DNA from: Pseudoalteromonas luteoviolacea
Lineage (GTDB): Bacteria > Pseudomonadota > Gammaproteobacteria > Enterobacterales > Alteromonadaceae
Assembly: GCF_000814765.1 (NCBI RefSeq)
Contig: NZ_JWIC01000004.1
Coordinates: forward strand, 620,001 to 684,000
Direction of reading: 5' to 3'
DNA length: 64,000 bases
In this document: positions 26,742-35,028 of the stretch, in pieces
Layout: the number at the start of each line of letters is the position of its first letter
Numbering within the stretch: position 1 is the stretch's first letter
Program-made: the position numbers and the translations under genes
The notes under the pieces: generated by a model
The model's input: the letters and a program-made list of their open reading frames with translations, nothing else
Told to the model about the DNA's origin: nothing
Database searches by the model: none

Positions 26742-27136
26742 ACTGGCTAACAAATTTGTTCACTGGCAGTGTGAGAGAACCACTGCAGGTAGTCAGTGAA
26801 ATCATAGATGAGCTGTATACGAGTGAAGAAGAAGTACTCGAACAGCATGTCATTAAGGCAAGGCTACTTAATAAGCAAAGTGAAATACAAGCACATATTA
26901 ATTCAGTACAGGCAAGTCATCGCAGTCGATTTGTTGCTGGTGCTCGGCCATTTTTGATGTGGGTATGTGGGCTTGGTTTTTTATTTGCTTTTGTGATCAA
27001 CCCAATTTTACAGTGGCTGTTTCCAGAGCATGGGGTGCCGGTACTGCCACTAGACGTGATGTTGGAATTGACTTTAGGTATGTTGGGACTAGCTGGCCTT
27101 CGGACCATTGAAAAGTTGAAAGGAGTGGCAAAGTGA
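26738..27136 (+). CDS. Phage holin-like membrane protein
   Basis: About 132 residues starting at ATG 26738, overlapping the endolysin stop (ATGA); GTG 26729 is possible. The N-terminal half is helical and charged. Two strong transmembrane helices follow (FLMWVCGLGFLFAFVINPIL and VMLELTLGMLGLAGLRTI), with the ARPFLMW entry typical of 3TM-type phage holins. It should permeabilise the inner membrane for the endolysin. Confidence 0.75.
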   Translation: MNWLTNLFTGSVREPLQVVSEIIDELYTSEEEVLEQHVIKARLLNKQSEIQAHINSVQASHRSRFVAGARPFLMWVCGLGFLFAFVINPILQWLFPEHGVPVLPLDVMLELTLGMLGLAGLRTIEKLKGVAK

Positions 27137-27381
27137 GACAACCTGAAAATTGGCAAATGAAAAAGGAGTTGAGTTTAGCCCACATTCTTACAACGATTGC
27201 CTTGGTTGTATCAAGCATCTTGTATCTAAGTGACTTAGATAAACGTATTACCTCTAACTCTCAAGAGTTAGCCCATTTAAAACAAATCCGTAAGGAAGAT
27301 CAAAAACGGATTGAAAAGCGTCTTGACTCTATAGACAAAAAACTTGATGCGCTGCTGAGTGCAAAGCGTACCTCCCTTTAA
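27133..27381 (+). CDS. Small membrane-anchored coiled-coil protein of the lysis module
   Basis: An 82-residue protein starting at GTG 27133, overlapping the holin stop. One transmembrane helix (LAHILTTIALVVSSILYL) is followed by a highly charged coiled coil (EDQKRIEKRLDSIDKKLDALL). The topology resembles an i-spanin or a DUF2730-like phage protein. I see no separate outer-membrane spanin lipoprotein. ATG 27157 is an alternative start. Confidence 0.6.
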   Translation: MRQPENWQMKKELSLAHILTTIALVVSSILYLSDLDKRITSNSQELAHLKQIRKEDQKRIEKRLDSIDKKLDALLSAKRTSL

Positions 27382-27499
27382 GGCCTATCTGGCCACTGTT
27401 TAAAAATCCCTTTTTTGTAATTAATCACTTAAATCCATGTGCACAAGCTATGAGATTGCATGTGCGTTCGTGCGCAAACGTATTATTAGGAGACGAATT

Positions 27500-28336
27500 G
27501 TGAGTACAGCCATCGAATTAGCTAAATTGCCACCACCTCAGGTTATTGAAGCGCTTAGTTATGATGAGATTTATAAGCAAATGGAGCAGGCTTTGCTCGA
27601 AAAGTTGCCGGATCATGCTTTATTGGCCTCTGATCCTGCAATTAAACTAATTGAAATAGCGTCATATCGTGAACTGTTGCTCAGGCAACGGATTAATGAC
27701 GCGGCTAAATCCGTGATGCTGGCATTTTCACAAGGCAGCGACTTAGACAATTTAGGCGCCTTATTTGGCATTGGGCGAGACGAAAATGAAGGCGATGAGC
27801 GGTATCGACAAAGAATACCTCTGTCACTAGAAAGCTACAGTATGGCCGGTACTAAAGGCGCCTACGAGTATCATACGCTCACCGCGAACGATCAGGTTAA
27901 AGATGTGTATGTAGACTCTGAGCATCCGGGTTATGTCAATGTGTATGCATTGATCAATACCATGACAGAAGCTCAAGCAAATGAAATTAAAGCGGATATT
28001 GAAACGCGACTACATGATGAAGATATCCGCCCAATAACAGATAAAGTGGTGACGCAGTGGGTAATGCCAACGAGGCAGGTGTTGAGTGCGCAAATCTATT
28101 TAAATATTGGTGCAAATAAGGCACAGGTTGAACTGGCCATTATGCAGGCGCTAGATGTGTTTATGACACAACACTGTAAATTAGGAGAAGAAGTACCTCA
28201 CTCAGGGATCATTGATGCATTGCACCAGCCCGGAGTGAGAAAAGTAAAAGTTCTCGCCCCCACTGAAGATTTACAACCAAGCGTCAATCAGGCGTATAGC
28301 TTAGATATTAATTTACAGTTTCCAAATGAGGCCTAA
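27500..28336 (+). CDS. J: Cassette A baseplate J-like protein
   Basis: A 278-residue P2 gpJ/Mu gp47-like baseplate wedge protein starting at GTG 27500 behind TAGGAGA. The family core is DPAIKLIEIASYRELLLRQR, then GSDLDNLGALFGI and DERYRQRIPLSLESYS. In P2, J and I form the wedge around the hub. This is the first of four J paralogues in the island. It is followed after 2 bp by the I-like gene. The 118 bp upstream hold no clear promoter. Confidence 0.88.
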   Translation: MSTAIELAKLPPPQVIEALSYDEIYKQMEQALLEKLPDHALLASDPAIKLIEIASYRELLLRQRINDAAKSVMLAFSQGSDLDNLGALFGIGRDENEGDERYRQRIPLSLESYSMAGTKGAYEYHTLTANDQVKDVYVDSEHPGYVNVYALINTMTEAQANEIKADIETRLHDEDIRPITDKVVTQWVMPTRQVLSAQIYLNIGANKAQVELAIMQALDVFMTQHCKLGEEVPHSGIIDALHQPGVRKVKVLAPTEDLQPSVNQAYSLDINLQFPNEA

Positions 28337-28338
28337 TC

Positions 28339-29349
28339 ATGAGCGACAAATCACTTCTGCCTCATAATGGAAGCAATTTAGAGCACCATCTTGAGCAGCG
28401 TTTATCCCATACCCGTGAACAGTTTGATACCAGAACAGTTATCCCTGAATACATTGGGTCTCAATGGGATCCGATGACTTGTCCTGAATCTTTGTTACCT
28501 TGGCTCGCGTGGGCATTATCTGTCGACGAATGGAAAGAAGATTGGCCTGTAGAAACAAAACGGGCAATGATAGCCAACTCAGTGACGGTTCATAAACATA
28601 AGGGAACCGTTGGCGCGGTTAAGCGCGCATTGGCGTCACTGGGTCTTGAGATTGAATTTTTTGAATGGTTCGATGATGTAGATGATGTGTATTTAGCACC
28701 GCACCACAGCGGTGAGCCGCATACTTTTACCTTCATTGCATGGGCCAATGATGTACCTTATACCAGTCGCGCGGTGGTGCTTGATCAAAAGTTGTATGAT
28801 GCAATACACCGCGTGACCAATCAAACTAAGCCACAACGGGCACATTTTGATTTTTTAGTTGGCATGAAGATGTCATCGCAAATTGCAGCGGCCAGTAGTG
28901 GCCACGGTTTTGCGTCTAGTCGGCTTTATGCCAAAGTTATGCCGCACACAAAAAAACGTGCGGGCAGTAACACGCTTTCACTCGCTGGTGCTATTTCTGG
29001 GCATCGCACAGCCTCTTCTCGCTATTATGCAGCATCCTCTTCTGAGCGTAAGATTACATCATCTGCTCAGCCAGGCTGCGCCCTTGTTATTAGAAAACAG
29101 GTGCCATTGGTTAGTCGCCAGCGCATCAATACTGCCAGTGAGCGAAAGTTAAGGGCGGGTGCCAAACTCGGATTTGGCGCATCGCTTTCAACGGGTTCAG
29201 GTCAAGTCGTTAGAACTTATATACGCAGTGACCAAACCATGCCTTCGCGCATGATTGAATTTAGCAGCCGTATTGCGGGTGCGATGTCAAACAGCGCAAA
29301 GCAAACGACCGTGTGTCGTTTGTACTTCAATGCAGTGTCTGCATCATAA
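28339..29349 (+). CDS. I: Cassette A tail protein I-like with long C-terminal extension
   Basis: A 336-residue protein. The gpI domain occupies residues 1-180 and shows WDPMTCPESLLPWLAWALSV and HKHKGTVGAVKRAL. P2 gpI is only about 176 residues. The extra 150 residues here are Ser/Ala/Arg-rich degenerate repeats (SGHGFASSRLYA, SGHRTASSRYYA). The extension differs in sequence in every cassette, which suggests an adaptor for a cassette-specific fibre. Confidence 0.85.
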   Translation: MSDKSLLPHNGSNLEHHLEQRLSHTREQFDTRTVIPEYIGSQWDPMTCPESLLPWLAWALSVDEWKEDWPVETKRAMIANSVTVHKHKGTVGAVKRALASLGLEIEFFEWFDDVDDVYLAPHHSGEPHTFTFIAWANDVPYTSRAVVLDQKLYDAIHRVTNQTKPQRAHFDFLVGMKMSSQIAAASSGHGFASSRLYAKVMPHTKKRAGSNTLSLAGAISGHRTASSRYYAASSSERKITSSAQPGCALVIRKQVPLVSRQRINTASERKLRAGAKLGFGASLSTGSGQVVRTYIRSDQTMPSRMIEFSSRIAGAMSNSAKQTTVCRLYFNAVSAS

Positions 29350-29374
29350 ATATCGACAAACAAGGAGTGCAATA

Positions 29375-29929
29375 GTGAGCACGATTTTACAACCGGTGAT
29401 CACGTCAGCGGGACTGGCTGCTGTGTTCAGAGCACAGCAAAATGGCTTTAAAGCGAAAATCACCAAAATCGGGATTGGCTCAGGTGTGCATCAAGTGGAT
29501 GAAAACACTACCAATCTGAAAGCGGAGCGATATCGTCTAGATATTGACTGCGCAGAATATGATGAAGCAAATAAGCAGCTTCACTTAACCGTACGCGACG
29601 ACTCTAAAGTGGCGGATGACGGATTTTTTGTCAACGAGGTTGGCTTTTACACCGAAGAAGAAGTAAACGGTCAAATACGTCATGTGTTGTTTGCCGTTTA
29701 TTCTGCGACAGATCCGATTGCGTACAAATCTAATGATATTGATCTGTTATTAGCGTTTGACCTGACACTGACAGGTGTGCCGGGCGATGCGATTACCATT
29801 ATTGATAAAGGGGTTGATTTTAATATCTTAATAGCCCCTGAGCTTGCCAAAATGGCGCGTTCACAGATCATGAATATGTATCGTCATTTAAAACAAAAGT
29901 TTGCATTAATTGACAAAGGTATTTTGTAA
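29375..29929 (+). CDS. Cassette A tail-collar/gpH N-terminal-type fibre base protein
   Basis: A 184-residue protein starting at GTG 29375 behind AAGGAG. It matches the N-terminal domain of P2 gpH-like fibres (DUF3751 / phage tail-collar): VITSAGLAAVF, KITKIGIGSG, DGFFVNEVGFY and a C-terminal helix. In P2 this domain is fused to the fibre shaft; here it stands alone, as in cassettes B and D. It probably attaches the fibres to the baseplate. Confidence 0.82.
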   Translation: MSTILQPVITSAGLAAVFRAQQNGFKAKITKIGIGSGVHQVDENTTNLKAERYRLDIDCAEYDEANKQLHLTVRDDSKVADDGFFVNEVGFYTEEEVNGQIRHVLFAVYSATDPIAYKSNDIDLLLAFDLTLTGVPGDAITIIDKGVDFNILIAPELAKMARSQIMNMYRHLKQKFALIDKGIL

Positions 29930-29938
29930 GGAAATTTC

Positions 29939-30208
29939 ATGAAAAAAGTAGATAACCAGCGTGCACAAACGTTAGCAGAAGAGGCACTTAAGTTGATGCA
30001 AGAAGCAAAAGTACTGCAGCAACAAGCGCAATGTCAGGCAGCGCGTATTTTGGGCTATCAACAGCAAAGTGATGGCTTGGCATTTAAATATTTAGCAGCG
30101 AAAGCTGAGCATGGCGAACATAGCCAGCAAGCATTTGATGCAAAACAAGCATGGCTCCATGCGCGAAAGTCGGTGCAGGCGCGTTATCCAAAATTTCATG
30201 GAAAATAA
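29939..30208 (+). CDS. Small helical partner protein (family beta), cassette A
   Basis: An 89-residue protein rich in Gln/Ala/Lys. Its end (FDAKQAWLHARKSVQARYPK) matches the end of the 33620 protein (IDAKQVWLDARANVKASFPK), defining a small family in this island. It follows the collar protein by 9 bp and is closed by a terminator. Fibre-assembly chaperone or fibre cap are possible roles; no known family was recognised. Confidence 0.65.
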   Translation: MKKVDNQRAQTLAEEALKLMQEAKVLQQQAQCQAARILGYQQQSDGLAFKYLAAKAEHGEHSQQAFDAKQAWLHARKSVQARYPKFHGK

Positions 30209-30222
30209 TTCAAAACAGATTT

Positions 30223-30252
30223 TAAAAAGCCCGCTTTAAGCGGGTTTTTTTA
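30223..30252 (+). terminator. Intra-operon terminator 1
   Basis: CCCGC / GCGGG stem (30230-30244) extended by TT-AA, followed by eight T. It sits between the collar/partner pair and the first fibre gene of the same operon. Confidence 0.8.
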
Positions 30253-30268
30253 TAAATGGAGAACATAA

Positions 30269-31045
30269 ATGTCTTTAGAACAGGATATCACACGCGTTGT
30301 TGAGGCCACTGAAGGGTTGACTGCGACCGTTGATAATCAGATCAGTGAGATCACAAACAAATTAAACACCGCGGTGGCTGAGACGAAAACCAAGGTGGAT
30401 GCGCATCTAGCCAGCGCTGATGCCTTACTTAACTCTTATGAAGAGCGTCAGTCACACTTTCGAGTGACAAAAAACCAAGCCTTGGTGGCAAACCAAGCGG
30501 GTACCTTCCCAGAAGCTTGGGCTAGTGGTTTTGTAACAAAAGCAACTCTGCTAGAAAAAGTTGAAACCAATGTTGAGCCTACTCAGCGTACGCCACTGGC
30601 AAGAGAGTTTCTAAAAGCCATTAATTCAGACACAAAGTGGTTTGCTCAGAACTTTAATATTTGGGAGCTGGAATATGCGCCGAACCGAGGCGGTGATAAC
30701 AGCCATGTCGATGCCTATTTAATGTATCAGTACTTAAGAAGGCCAACGCATATAACAGCAGGTGCCGTTGTTAAGCACATTCGTGGAACTGTGCCTACAA
30801 ACTTTTGGTGCCATGGCCTGAAAGCCGGGGAGCCTGCCAAAGTATGTGGACTTCATATTCACCATAATAGCCGAAATCACTATACGCATTGCCACCCCTA
30901 TGTGTCAGGCAGAAACTTACCGGCTGATCAAACGGGTGTGATTCAGGTTGCATTGCCAGCGGTTGTGACAGGTCATGTGCCTTTGGATAAGTCTTGGGGT
31001 CAGTTTGCTTACATCGGTGACGGTGCATACGACGTGATTGCATAA
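30269..31045 (+). CDS. Fibre A1
   Basis: A 258-residue protein with N-terminal MSLEQDITRVVEA followed by a coiled coil (residues 20-70) and then a Gly/Asn/His-rich globular end. The N-terminus is shared with fibres A2 and A3 while the C-terminal parts are unrelated, as expected of a receptor-binding fibre with a conserved attachment end. No known domain was recognised in the tip. Partner gene 31059 follows after 13 bp. Confidence 0.7.
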   Translation: MSLEQDITRVVEATEGLTATVDNQISEITNKLNTAVAETKTKVDAHLASADALLNSYEERQSHFRVTKNQALVANQAGTFPEAWASGFVTKATLLEKVETNVEPTQRTPLAREFLKAINSDTKWFAQNFNIWELEYAPNRGGDNSHVDAYLMYQYLRRPTHITAGAVVKHIRGTVPTNFWCHGLKAGEPAKVCGLHIHHNSRNHYTHCHPYVSGRNLPADQTGVIQVALPAVVTGHVPLDKSWGQFAYIGDGAYDVIA

Positions 31046-31058
31046 GGAGATAAATTAA

Positions 31059-31520
31059 ATGGCTAAATTAATCGTAAATGGGCAGGTGGTCGAGCAGTTT
31101 TTTGATGCCAGTATGCAGCAGTACGCGGTAGCGCAACTGGTTGAAGAAAACTTTGGTAAAGACAGCACGTTCTCAGTCGAATTATCTGTTGAAGAAGCAC
31201 AGCAAAAGAGTCGTGATGATGTTCGTTTATCTATCGAGCAGCAAGTGGCGGATACCGAGTCTTTGCTGGGCACAACGTCAGACACAGTACATATGTTACT
31301 TAATGAGTTAAGTGGCTTTGTTAATAAATTAAGCGATGCATCCACCTTAGCTGAGATGCGTACTTCTACGACATCACTTAAAGCGGCCATTGGCGATATT
31401 GAAACAAAAGTTGCAGCAGGTGAGCTGAGCTTTCCTTATCAGACCAAAGGTCAAGATGCGGTGATGACAGATATTATGACGCGTGCAAACGGCGTTGATA
31501 CTGTAATCAAAGCAAAGTAA
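31059..31520 (+). CDS. Small fibre partner (family alpha), follows fibre A1
   Basis: A 153-residue protein. The C-terminal 95 residues define a family with 32254 and 38259: DTESLLGTTSDTVHMLLNEL, a Lys/Ser helix, then FPYQTKGQDAV and a terminal helix RANGVDTVIK. The N-terminal 50 residues are specific to this copy. A fibre-assembly chaperone is the likely role, by position. I know of no described family with this motif. Confidence 0.65.
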   Translation: MAKLIVNGQVVEQFFDASMQQYAVAQLVEENFGKDSTFSVELSVEEAQQKSRDDVRLSIEQQVADTESLLGTTSDTVHMLLNELSGFVNKLSDASTLAEMRTSTTSLKAAIGDIETKVAAGELSFPYQTKGQDAVMTDIMTRANGVDTVIKAK

Positions 31521-31579
31521 GTCAGGCATAACACGGTTCTGAGCACACCGTGTTGATGCTGAGTTAAAAAACTCAAACG

Positions 31580-31610
31580 TGAAGCCCACCATTTGGTGGG
31601 CTTTTTTATT
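31580..31610 (+). terminator. Intra-operon terminator 2
   Basis: Stem AGCCCACC / GGTGGGCT with loop ATTT (31583-31602) plus T-run. The hairpin and the following leader are near-identical to terminator 3. Confidence 0.88.
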
Positions 31611-31628
31611 TTAAATTGGAGGTAAATT

Positions 31629-32243
31629 ATGTCTTTAGAGCAAGACATTGCAAATGTAGTCAGTGCAGCAGAGCAGCTAACTGGCATCGTAGATACAAAA
31701 ATTGAAGATATTAACACGACAGTAAATAACAAAGTTGCAGAGATGAACTCGCAAGTTGCTGTAAAAAAGAATGAAATTGATACGGCAATTTCTCAGCAAG
31801 TGCAGCGCGTTGATACTGCCTTAGAGAATAAACAAATACTGGGCGATGGTGGAAGGGGAACAAAAAGCGTAGCCATTGCAAGCTTCTTTACTAATGAAGG
31901 TGGTGCAACCAATATGCACCTCAAGCTGCCGTTTAAGATCGATAGACACAACAGTATGTTCCATCTGAATATCTATGGCTATGAATATGGTAAAAACAAT
32001 ATTGTAGATGCAACCTTTACTGGTTACTGCTATGCGGATAACAATAGATTACATCAGTCAAAGACAGCAGGAACTCATGAGCCTGTTGTTTATGTAGGGA
32101 CAGATCAACATGTTTATTTACGAATAACACTTGAAAGTCAGTATTACTTAACTTTGAGTGTTGACTCCGTTTACGTAGGTAACGGCAAAGTGCTTAAGCC
32201 TGGCGATGTTCAATTTATCAGTAGTACAGAAGCGCAGCTATAG
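31629..32243 (+). CDS. Fibre A2
   Basis: A 204-residue fibre-like protein with the same start as A1 and A3 (MSLEQDIANVVSAAEQL, IVDTKIEDINT), a coiled coil to about residue 70 and a beta-rich tip. It is the shortest of the three. It lies behind terminator 2 and a duplicated leader (TTTTATTTTAAAttggAGGT). Confidence 0.7.
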   Translation: MSLEQDIANVVSAAEQLTGIVDTKIEDINTTVNNKVAEMNSQVAVKKNEIDTAISQQVQRVDTALENKQILGDGGRGTKSVAIASFFTNEGGATNMHLKLPFKIDRHNSMFHLNIYGYEYGKNNIVDATFTGYCYADNNRLHQSKTAGTHEPVVYVGTDQHVYLRITLESQYYLTLSVDSVYVGNGKVLKPGDVQFISSTEAQL

Positions 32244-32253
32244 GGAGCTTATA

Positions 32254-32622
32254 ATGGAAAATTTAATCGCAAACGCGCAAAGTCCGGCAGTTGAAGAAAA
32301 AATCGCACTTGAGAATGCACGTATTAACGTTAGGCATAAGATTAGCAATCGCATTGCAGATACCGACAGTATGTTAGGGAGTACATCAGATATTTCTCAC
32401 ATCCTCCTTCATGAACTGAGCATATTTATAAATAAGCTATCAACGGCTAATTCTTTGGCAGACATGCGCGCTTCAACAGAATCTTTGAAAAACGCGATTG
32501 GTGCAATTGAGGGGAAAGTGGCCAGTGGTGAGGTTGAATTACCTTATCAAGTAAAAGGTCAAAAAGCCGCTTTAGAAGAAGCGGTTGTACGTGCCCACGG
32601 CGTCAGCAGTCTATTGAAATAA
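32254..32622 (+). CDS. Small fibre partner (family alpha), follows fibre A2
   Basis: A 122-residue protein starting at ATG 32254 behind AGGGAG. It carries the alpha-family pattern DTDSMLGSTSDISHILLHEL and LPYQVKGQKAA, then RAHGVSSLLK. It lacks the N-terminal extension of 31059. Confidence 0.65.
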   Translation: MENLIANAQSPAVEEKIALENARINVRHKISNRIADTDSMLGSTSDISHILLHELSIFINKLSTANSLADMRASTESLKNAIGAIEGKVASGEVELPYQVKGQKAALEEAVVRAHGVSSLLK

Positions 32623-32674
32623 ATTGGTTTAGTTTGCCGAGTAGTTGTCAGCAAACAGAACGATCAACAAATCC

Positions 32675-32705
32675 AGCCCACCTATTCGGTGGGCTTTTTA
32701 TTTTA
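32675..32705 (+). terminator. Intra-operon terminator 3
   Basis: Stem AGCCCACC / GGTGGGCT with loop TATTC (32677-32697) and T-run. It is homologous to terminator 2. Confidence 0.88.
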
Positions 32706-32720
32706 AACGGAGGTTAAACC

Positions 32721-33617
32721 ATGTCTTTAGAGCAAGACATTACACGCGTCGTTGAGGCGGCGGAAAAGTTAAGTGATATCGTTGATACCAAAATTGAAGA
32801 TATCGACGCTCGTGTGGCACAAAAGGCTATCGAGATTGATCAAAAAAATGCGGCCGTTGAGAGTCGTTTGACTGCCAAAGAGCAAGCGGTTGATGCCAAA
32901 ATTCAAGCGTTTCAAAAAGCGTTACCACTGGCACCTAACACACTTGTGGACTCAAAATATTTTAATTCTATTTGTGAAGCTAACAATACCCCAACAGATA
33001 TATTGACGGCACATAAAGCGCCCTGGACGTCTTTTTTGCACGATGGGACTGAAGGCAGTGGCACTGTTACTCGCTTAACACTAGACAAATTAGACGAATA
33101 TGGCCTGACACCAAATCAGGATTTTCAGAGCCGTGGTATTGGGTCAAAAAACCATGGTGGAGAGCATTATTATGGCTCTAATTATCGTGTTTTACTGATT
33201 GACATTGAAATTACCAAAGGCCGCACTAACGATGCAGATAATGGTTATTTCTTCGTGCTATCACAAGGCTGTGATACTCATGTTGGATGGAGTAAAGGAG
33301 AGTTTTTAACGCAAGCCAGTTGCTGGATAAATGTGCTGGAAAGTTCAGGCACGATAAGATTTCACCCGTCTTCAAACCGCTCTGCTCAAATTACATGTGA
33401 TCACACGGATGTCGGTAAAGGCTGGCAGTACAAACACGCTGTTCGACAAGGTTGGGGTGGATGTCATCAGCCTTTGTTTGTGGGGTTGGGGAAAATGAAA
33501 GTGGCAATATGCCTGCCTTATGTTGGTACGGGTAATCATGGCGATAATATGGTTTGGGCAGACAGTGTAGGTTTCCCTTATACACATACTGACGCAGCTG
33601 GATACGTAGGAGTATAA
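32721..33617 (+). CDS. Fibre A3
   Basis: A 298-residue fibre with N-terminus MSLEQDITRVVEAAEKL, IVDTKIEDIDA, coiled coil to about residue 70, and a Gly/His/Trp-rich tip containing LSQGCDTHVGWSKGEF. The tip has no similarity I can see to A1 or A2. The partner (33620) starts 2 bp after the stop and belongs to family beta, not alpha. Confidence 0.7.
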   Translation: MSLEQDITRVVEAAEKLSDIVDTKIEDIDARVAQKAIEIDQKNAAVESRLTAKEQAVDAKIQAFQKALPLAPNTLVDSKYFNSICEANNTPTDILTAHKAPWTSFLHDGTEGSGTVTRLTLDKLDEYGLTPNQDFQSRGIGSKNHGGEHYYGSNYRVLLIDIEITKGRTNDADNGYFFVLSQGCDTHVGWSKGEFLTQASCWINVLESSGTIRFHPSSNRSAQITCDHTDVGKGWQYKHAVRQGWGGCHQPLFVGLGKMKVAICLPYVGTGNHGDNMVWADSVGFPYTHTDAAGYVGV

Positions 33618-33619
33618 AC

Positions 33620-33922
33620 ATGGCATTATTGAAACAAATCTCAACAGGTCGCATTGTGGCAGGTGGACTAACTACACCAGAAAACGCTCAGAAAATAGCA
33701 AAAAATGCCGGAGTTGATGAGGGGGATTATCAGCTTATTTTCTCCGAGCAAGAAGTGCAAGATAACCGTCGAGAGCGATATGCTCATGTCTGTGACCATC
33801 TCTTTATAGATTACATGGCAAGCCTAACTGAATCTGGTGATACTGCGCAAAAAACCATTGATGCAAAGCAGGTGTGGTTAGATGCCAGAGCCAATGTTAA
33901 AGCAAGCTTTCCTAAATCATAG
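33620..33922 (+). CDS. Small fibre partner (family beta), follows fibre A3
   Basis: A 100-residue protein whose C-terminus (IDAKQVWLDARANVKASFPK) matches that of the 29939 protein. The first 50 residues (GGLTTPENAQKIAKNAGVDE) are different. It ends cassette A. Confidence 0.65.
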   Translation: MALLKQISTGRIVAGGLTTPENAQKIAKNAGVDEGDYQLIFSEQEVQDNRRERYAHVCDHLFIDYMASLTESGDTAQKTIDAKQVWLDARANVKASFPKS

Positions 33923-33941
33923 CTTGTTAACAATCCTTATG

Positions 33942-33971
33942 TGCCTGTCTATGCGTTAGTCAGGCATTTTT
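33942..33971 (+). terminator. Possible weak terminator 4
   Basis: TGCCTG / CAGGCA (33942-33966) with a 13-nt loop and TTTTT. It lies between cassettes A and B. Confidence 0.5.
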
Positions 33972-33996
33972 CATAACTTTAATCCTGAGCTTAGTT

Positions 33997-35028
33997 ATGT
34001 CATTGACAAACTTTAGCGCCATAGATCTCAGCCGTTTGCCGGCGCCAAACCTCATTGAGTCACTAAGCTTTGAAAAGATTAGGGCTGAGATTTTAGATGA
34101 CTTTAAAACACGCTTTCCTGACGCTGAGCTTAACCTTATCAGCGATCCTGTGGTTAAGTTAGTGGAGTCATTTGCCTACCGGGAATTGTTACTGCGTCAG
34201 CGAATCAATGACAGTGCACATGGCGTGTTACTGGCACATGCTACAAGCAGTGAACTTGATTATTTGGGTAATCGCTTTGAAGTCGAGCGTGCAGTATTAG
34301 AGCCAGCTGACAGTGCACAGATACCTCCGAAACCAGCTATTTATGAAAGTGATGAGCGGTATCGTGAACGTATTGCATTGGCGCTAGAAGGATTTAGCAC
34401 CGCGGGCCCCGCAGGCGCATATGCTTTTCATGCACTGAAGGGATCACAATATGTCAAAGATGTGTTTGTAGATGCGCCCGAGTTTGCTTATATCGACTTA
34501 CCTGAGCAAGTCGCTAACTTATTGCCGCCTAGTGCGCGAATATTGGTATGTACAGATGACGCTGGTTTGACGCCAGAAGTGCTATCAGGTGCTGAACCGT
34601 CAGAGCCAGCACCTGGGGACGTGGTGGTAACATTACTAACAAGCCAAGGAAATGGCCAGGCAACCCCAGAGGTCATAGAGCATGTCAGAACACAGTTAAA
34701 CAAGGAAAGTGTCAGGCCGATGACTGACAGAGTGCATATCAAATCCGCAGATATCATCGAATTTGAGCTAGACGCGGTATTGCACATTTACCCAGGCATG
34801 GATGGGCCGGCATTGGTTGAGGAAGCGAAAGTAAGCTTAGCGGCGTGGTTGGCTGAGCATCATAAATTGGGACATGACATTTCTCTGTCTGGTTTATATG
34901 CAGTATTGCATCGTGAGGGCGTGCAACGAGTTGAGCTGAGCGCGCCGCAGTGGGATATTGCTGTGCAAGCACATCAGGCTGCGTTTTGCTCTCGGGCGAC
35001 GATCTCTGTGGGAGACGAGCATGTCTAA
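33997..35028 (+). CDS. J: Cassette B baseplate J-like protein with a central insertion
   Basis: A 343-residue J paralogue: DPVVKLVESFAYRELLLRQR, SELDYLGNRFEV, DERYRERIALALEGFS. It is about 65 residues longer than the cassette A and C copies, because of extra Pro/Glu-rich segments near residues 100-115 and 165-210 (e.g. LSGAEPSEPAPGDVV). Its stop overlaps the start of the I-like gene. Confidence 0.87.
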   Translation: MSLTNFSAIDLSRLPAPNLIESLSFEKIRAEILDDFKTRFPDAELNLISDPVVKLVESFAYRELLLRQRINDSAHGVLLAHATSSELDYLGNRFEVERAVLEPADSAQIPPKPAIYESDERYRERIALALEGFSTAGPAGAYAFHALKGSQYVKDVFVDAPEFAYIDLPEQVANLLPPSARILVCTDDAGLTPEVLSGAEPSEPAPGDVVVTLLTSQGNGQATPEVIEHVRTQLNKESVRPMTDRVHIKSADIIEFELDAVLHIYPGMDGPALVEEAKVSLAAWLAEHHKLGHDISLSGLYAVLHREGVQRVELSAPQWDIAVQAHQAAFCSRATISVGDEHV

